A stretch of DNA of 5,066 nt from Synergistaceae bacterium. Its GTDB lineage: Bacteria > Synergistota > Synergistia > Synergistales > Synergistaceae. Position numbers and translations under genes: made by a program. The stretch is taken from assembly GCA_012727545.1 (NCBI GenBank), contig JAAYHA010000002.1:1-5066 (forward strand), in the 5' to 3' direction. The notes beneath the pieces were generated by a model. It ran no database searches. It was not told the origin of the DNA and saw only the letters and a list, made by a program, of their open reading frames with translations. This document shows positions 4,381 to 5,066 of the stretch, in pieces; within the stretch, counting starts at the first letter, position 1, and every line of letters begins with the position of its first letter.

Positions 4381-5066
4381 ATGGAATTTCTTTATAAATT
4401 CCCCGAAAGCCTTCAAATAGGAAGCGGGGAAGCTATCGACGTAGCCGTAAAAGCTTTCAGCAGAAACAACAGGGAGACGCTGGGATTGATAAAATCAGCG
4501 ATAATTGCTTCCATCAACTCAATTAACTCTCTGCTGGAAGCGATCCCCTGGCCCGTCATGATTCTTGTCGTGGCTTATCTGGGCTGGAGAGTCAGCAAAA
4601 AACTTTATGTGGGACCCATGTACGCAGCCATGCTCTTTTTTGTTGGCATGTGCGGCCTGTGGGACAATATGCTGGAGACGATAAGCATGGTAATAGTGGC
4701 TGTCTTCCTCTCCGTTATCATGGGCTTCCCGTTGGGGATCATAGTGGCAATGAGCAAAAGGACTTCCACCATTGTGAGGCCGATACTGGACCTTATGCAG
4801 ACCATGCCTGCCTTCGTCTACCTTGTCCCCGCGGTCATACTCTTCAGCCCCGGTAAGACCCCGGCTCTGATAGCAACTACTATATACGCAGTTGTACCCA
4901 TGGTCAGGATGACGAATCTGGGGATAGTCCACGTGGACAAAGAGATGGTGGAGGCCGCTTCATCATTTGGATCGACAAAAATGCAGCTTCTGGCCAAAGT
5001 ACAGATCCCTCAGGCACTGCCTTCGATCATGGCCGGCATCAACCAGACGATCATGATGGCGATGTC
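4381..5066 (+). CDS. Glycine betaine-type ABC transporter permease (ProW/OpuAB family), 3' end outside window
   Basis: Inner-membrane permease of the same osmoprotectant importer. The ATG at 4381 follows AGGGAGGT by six bases, 48 bases after the binding-protein stop. I translated 228 codons with no stop. An amphipathic N-terminal part (1-55) leads into hydrophobic segments at about 57-69, 79-93, 101-124 and 147-175. The cytoplasmic EAA loop that docks on the ATPase is clear: EAASSFGSTKMQLLAKVQIP at 191-210, followed by ALPSIMAGINQ. MQTMPAFVYLVPAVILF (139-155) and VPMVRMTNLGI (172-182) are typical of ProW/OpuAB. Family members are about 275-290 residues, so some 50-60 are missing. The protein is permease only, not the permease/receptor fusion of lactococcal OpuA. 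An ATPase gene is expected next. Confidence 0.93.
   Translation, partial: MEFLYKFPESLQIGSGEAIDVAVKAFSRNNRETLGLIKSAIIASINSINSLLEAIPWPVMILVVAYLGWRVSKKLYVGPMYAAMLFFVGMCGLWDNMLETISMVIVAVFLSVIMGFPLGIIVAMSKRTSTIVRPILDLMQTMPAFVYLVPAVILFSPGKTPALIATTIYAVVPMVRMTNLGIVHVDKEMVEAASSFGSTKMQLLAKVQIPQALPSIMAGINQTIMMAM

Noticed and set aside
4519..4932. 137-codon minus-strand open frame opposite the permease
   Set aside because: Its composition is rich in His, Tyr and Asp, as expected from the complement of a membrane-protein gene. The plus-strand frame has the EAA motif and a good ribosome site.

Overview
The window joins two divergently transcribed gene clusters across a 593-base regulatory stretch. The likely source is an anaerobic diderm bacterium with c-di-AMP-type osmoregulation. 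Synergistota is my best guess but a weak one. It rests on the mix of an enterobacterial-type SpeD, a Bacillus-like SpeA, a GntR/RCK_C regulator and a betaine-binding protein that carries an ordinary Sec signal peptide with no lipobox cysteine. Shine-Dalgarno sites are strong throughout.

Left side, minus strand (1-1977): polyamine biosynthesis. speD (S-adenosylmethionine decarboxylase, pyruvoyl enzyme, E. coli class) is followed, with an 8-base overlap, by a PLP-dependent Orn/Lys/Arg decarboxylase of the SpeA type whose last part runs off the window. Together they supply decarboxylated SAM (the aminopropyl donor) and, most likely, agmatine for putrescine and spermidine synthesis.

Middle (1978-2570): no gene I can support. 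On the minus strand the speD leader holds a strong intrinsic terminator (2053-2100) and then a second perfect hairpin (2027-2045) whose 3' arm is also complementary to the speD Shine-Dalgarno core. This looks like an attenuator or riboregulatory leader. Towards the right are three near-perfect palindromes (2241-2254, 2264-2277, 2339-2355) and two candidate plus-strand promoters.

Right side, plus strand (2571-5066): a betaine-type osmoprotectant uptake operon. It starts with a BusR-like repressor (GntR winged helix, coiled coil, RCK_C domain). A substrate-binding protein of the OpuAC/ProX family follows behind its own candidate promoter, and then a ProW/OpuAB-type permease that is cut by the window edge. 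The ATPase would be expected just downstream. By analogy with BusR of Lactococcus and Streptococcus, the regulator probably senses c-di-AMP through its RCK_C domain and represses the transporter genes. A hairpin between the binding-protein gene and the permease gene can mask the permease Shine-Dalgarno and may set the protein ratio.
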